From Siphonodentalium dalli (lineage: Eukaryota; Mollusca; Scaphopoda; Gadilida; Siphonodentaliidae), in NCBI GenBank assembly GCA_032622095.1, contig CP136061.1, positions 167,281,107 to 167,345,106 on the forward strand: 64,000 bases of DNA, read 5' to 3'. This document shows, in pieces, positions 63,601 to 64,000 of the stretch. Positions within the stretch are counted from its first letter, which is position 1; each line of letters opens with the position of its first letter. The notes below the pieces were generated by a model. That model worked only from the letters and a program-made list of their open reading frames with translations, was not told the DNA's origin and made no database searches. Both the position numbers and the translations under genes were made by a program.

Positions 63601-64000
63601 CCATGTAGAACCTGCAAAAGAAGTATTACATTGGTGTGTGCATTATCTGCGTGCCTTTTAAGGCTTAAAAGTCACGCAGATAGTGCACATTGAGTTATAA
63701 CCGGATGTGGGTTAATTTGTCCATATATATAATATGGCAAAGATGTGATTGATCATAGCCCGTCATATGTATTTCCACGTCCCTGTACGATATTAGCTTG
63801 AATATGCCATGTAGAACCTGCAAAAGAAGTATTACATTGGTGTGTGCATTATCTGCGTGCCTTTTAAGAAATTAAAAGTCACGCAGATAGTGCACATTGA
63901 GTTATAACCGGGTGTGGGTTAATTTGTCCATATAATATGGCAAAGATGTGATTGATCATAGCCCGTCATATGTATTTCCACGTCCCTGTACGATATTAGC

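Larger units (their letters stand above)
45723..64000. repeat. Main tandem satellite, ~202- and ~211-bp units, about 90 copies
   Basis: Units are nearly identical from about 46,000 to the window end. Measured spacings of GAGTTATAACC are mostly 202 bp (A type) or 211 bp (B type). B units have a longer hairpin with GGGCTTTTAAGAAATT and are normally followed by GACGTTATTTATC instead of GATGTGATTGATC. Each unit has a hairpin ATCTGCGTGCCTTTTAA / TTAAAAGTCACGCAGAT next to GTGCACATT. The first units (45723-45890) lack the hairpin. No ORF, and no box matching the mammalian CENP-B consensus was noticed. The right end is outside the window. Confidence 0.98.

Noticed and set aside
45723-64000. CRISPR-like array of regular repeats
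   Set aside because: The whole 202-211-bp unit is repeated with no unique spacers, and the context is eukaryotic. It is a satellite.

Overview
The window is eukaryotic, repeat-dominated DNA, most likely from a mollusc and probably a bivalve. I infer this from the mix of Ty3/gypsy elements, Tx1/L1-like LINE fragments, a tRNA-derived SINE with an (AATC)n tail, GTCCGTCTGTC-rich dispersed repeats and a long satellite. No single-copy host gene is convincingly present. The species cannot be named from the sequence.

1-19.9 kb is a nest of mobile elements. The outer element is a Ty3/gypsy-type LTR retrotransposon on the plus strand. Its LTR at 3129-3336 has a polypurine tract directly to its left and a primer-binding site directly to its right, so it is both the 3' LTR of a left-hand copy and the 5' LTR of a right-hand copy (tandem arrangement). 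The left-hand copy carries a low-complexity, palindrome-rich reading frame and a complete TatD-type metal nuclease (1723-2583) just upstream of the polypurine tract. The right-hand copy carries protease-RT-RNase H-integrase, and the integrase ends in a PHD finger. Its pol was rearranged by an internal duplication and deletion, carries frame breaks, and was hit by a 309-bp hAT-type MITE. A palindrome-rich downstream ORF was then split by a 4.6-kb TIR element (10161-14732) and by a young, intact gypsy element on the minus strand (14779-19529; LTRs I read as identical, 5-bp target duplication GAACT, one 1355-codon ORF). A truncated LTR closes the nest at 19719-19873.

19.9-25.1 kb holds arrays of the palindrome TTGCGCTTAAGCGCAA, a putative ORF of an unrecognised family with a second truncated copy of its 5' leader, a fold-back MITE and a 1.3-kb TA-flanked TIR element containing a 218-bp near-perfect palindrome.

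25-40 kb is decayed LINE sequence on the minus strand, one 5'-truncated but largely open LINE copy (31095-33586) inserted into a minisatellite with a target duplication, a SINE with target duplication, and dispersed families of internally periodic repeats. 40.4-45 kb is an old array of degenerate repeats with two later insertions.

45.1-64 kb is a tandem satellite with units of about 202 and 211 bp, running off the right edge. Almost every unit has a strong internal hairpin. Marker variants recur at fixed offsets (3485, 2058 and 3270 bp), which shows higher-order repeat structure. The left edge is degenerate and keeps the hairpin with changed but still paired arms.

The most interesting candidates are the TatD nuclease inside an LTR retrotransposon, that element's DNA-level palindromes (CTTCNNNGAAG and CCATCNNNGATGG), its integrase-PHD fusion, and the hairpin satellite.
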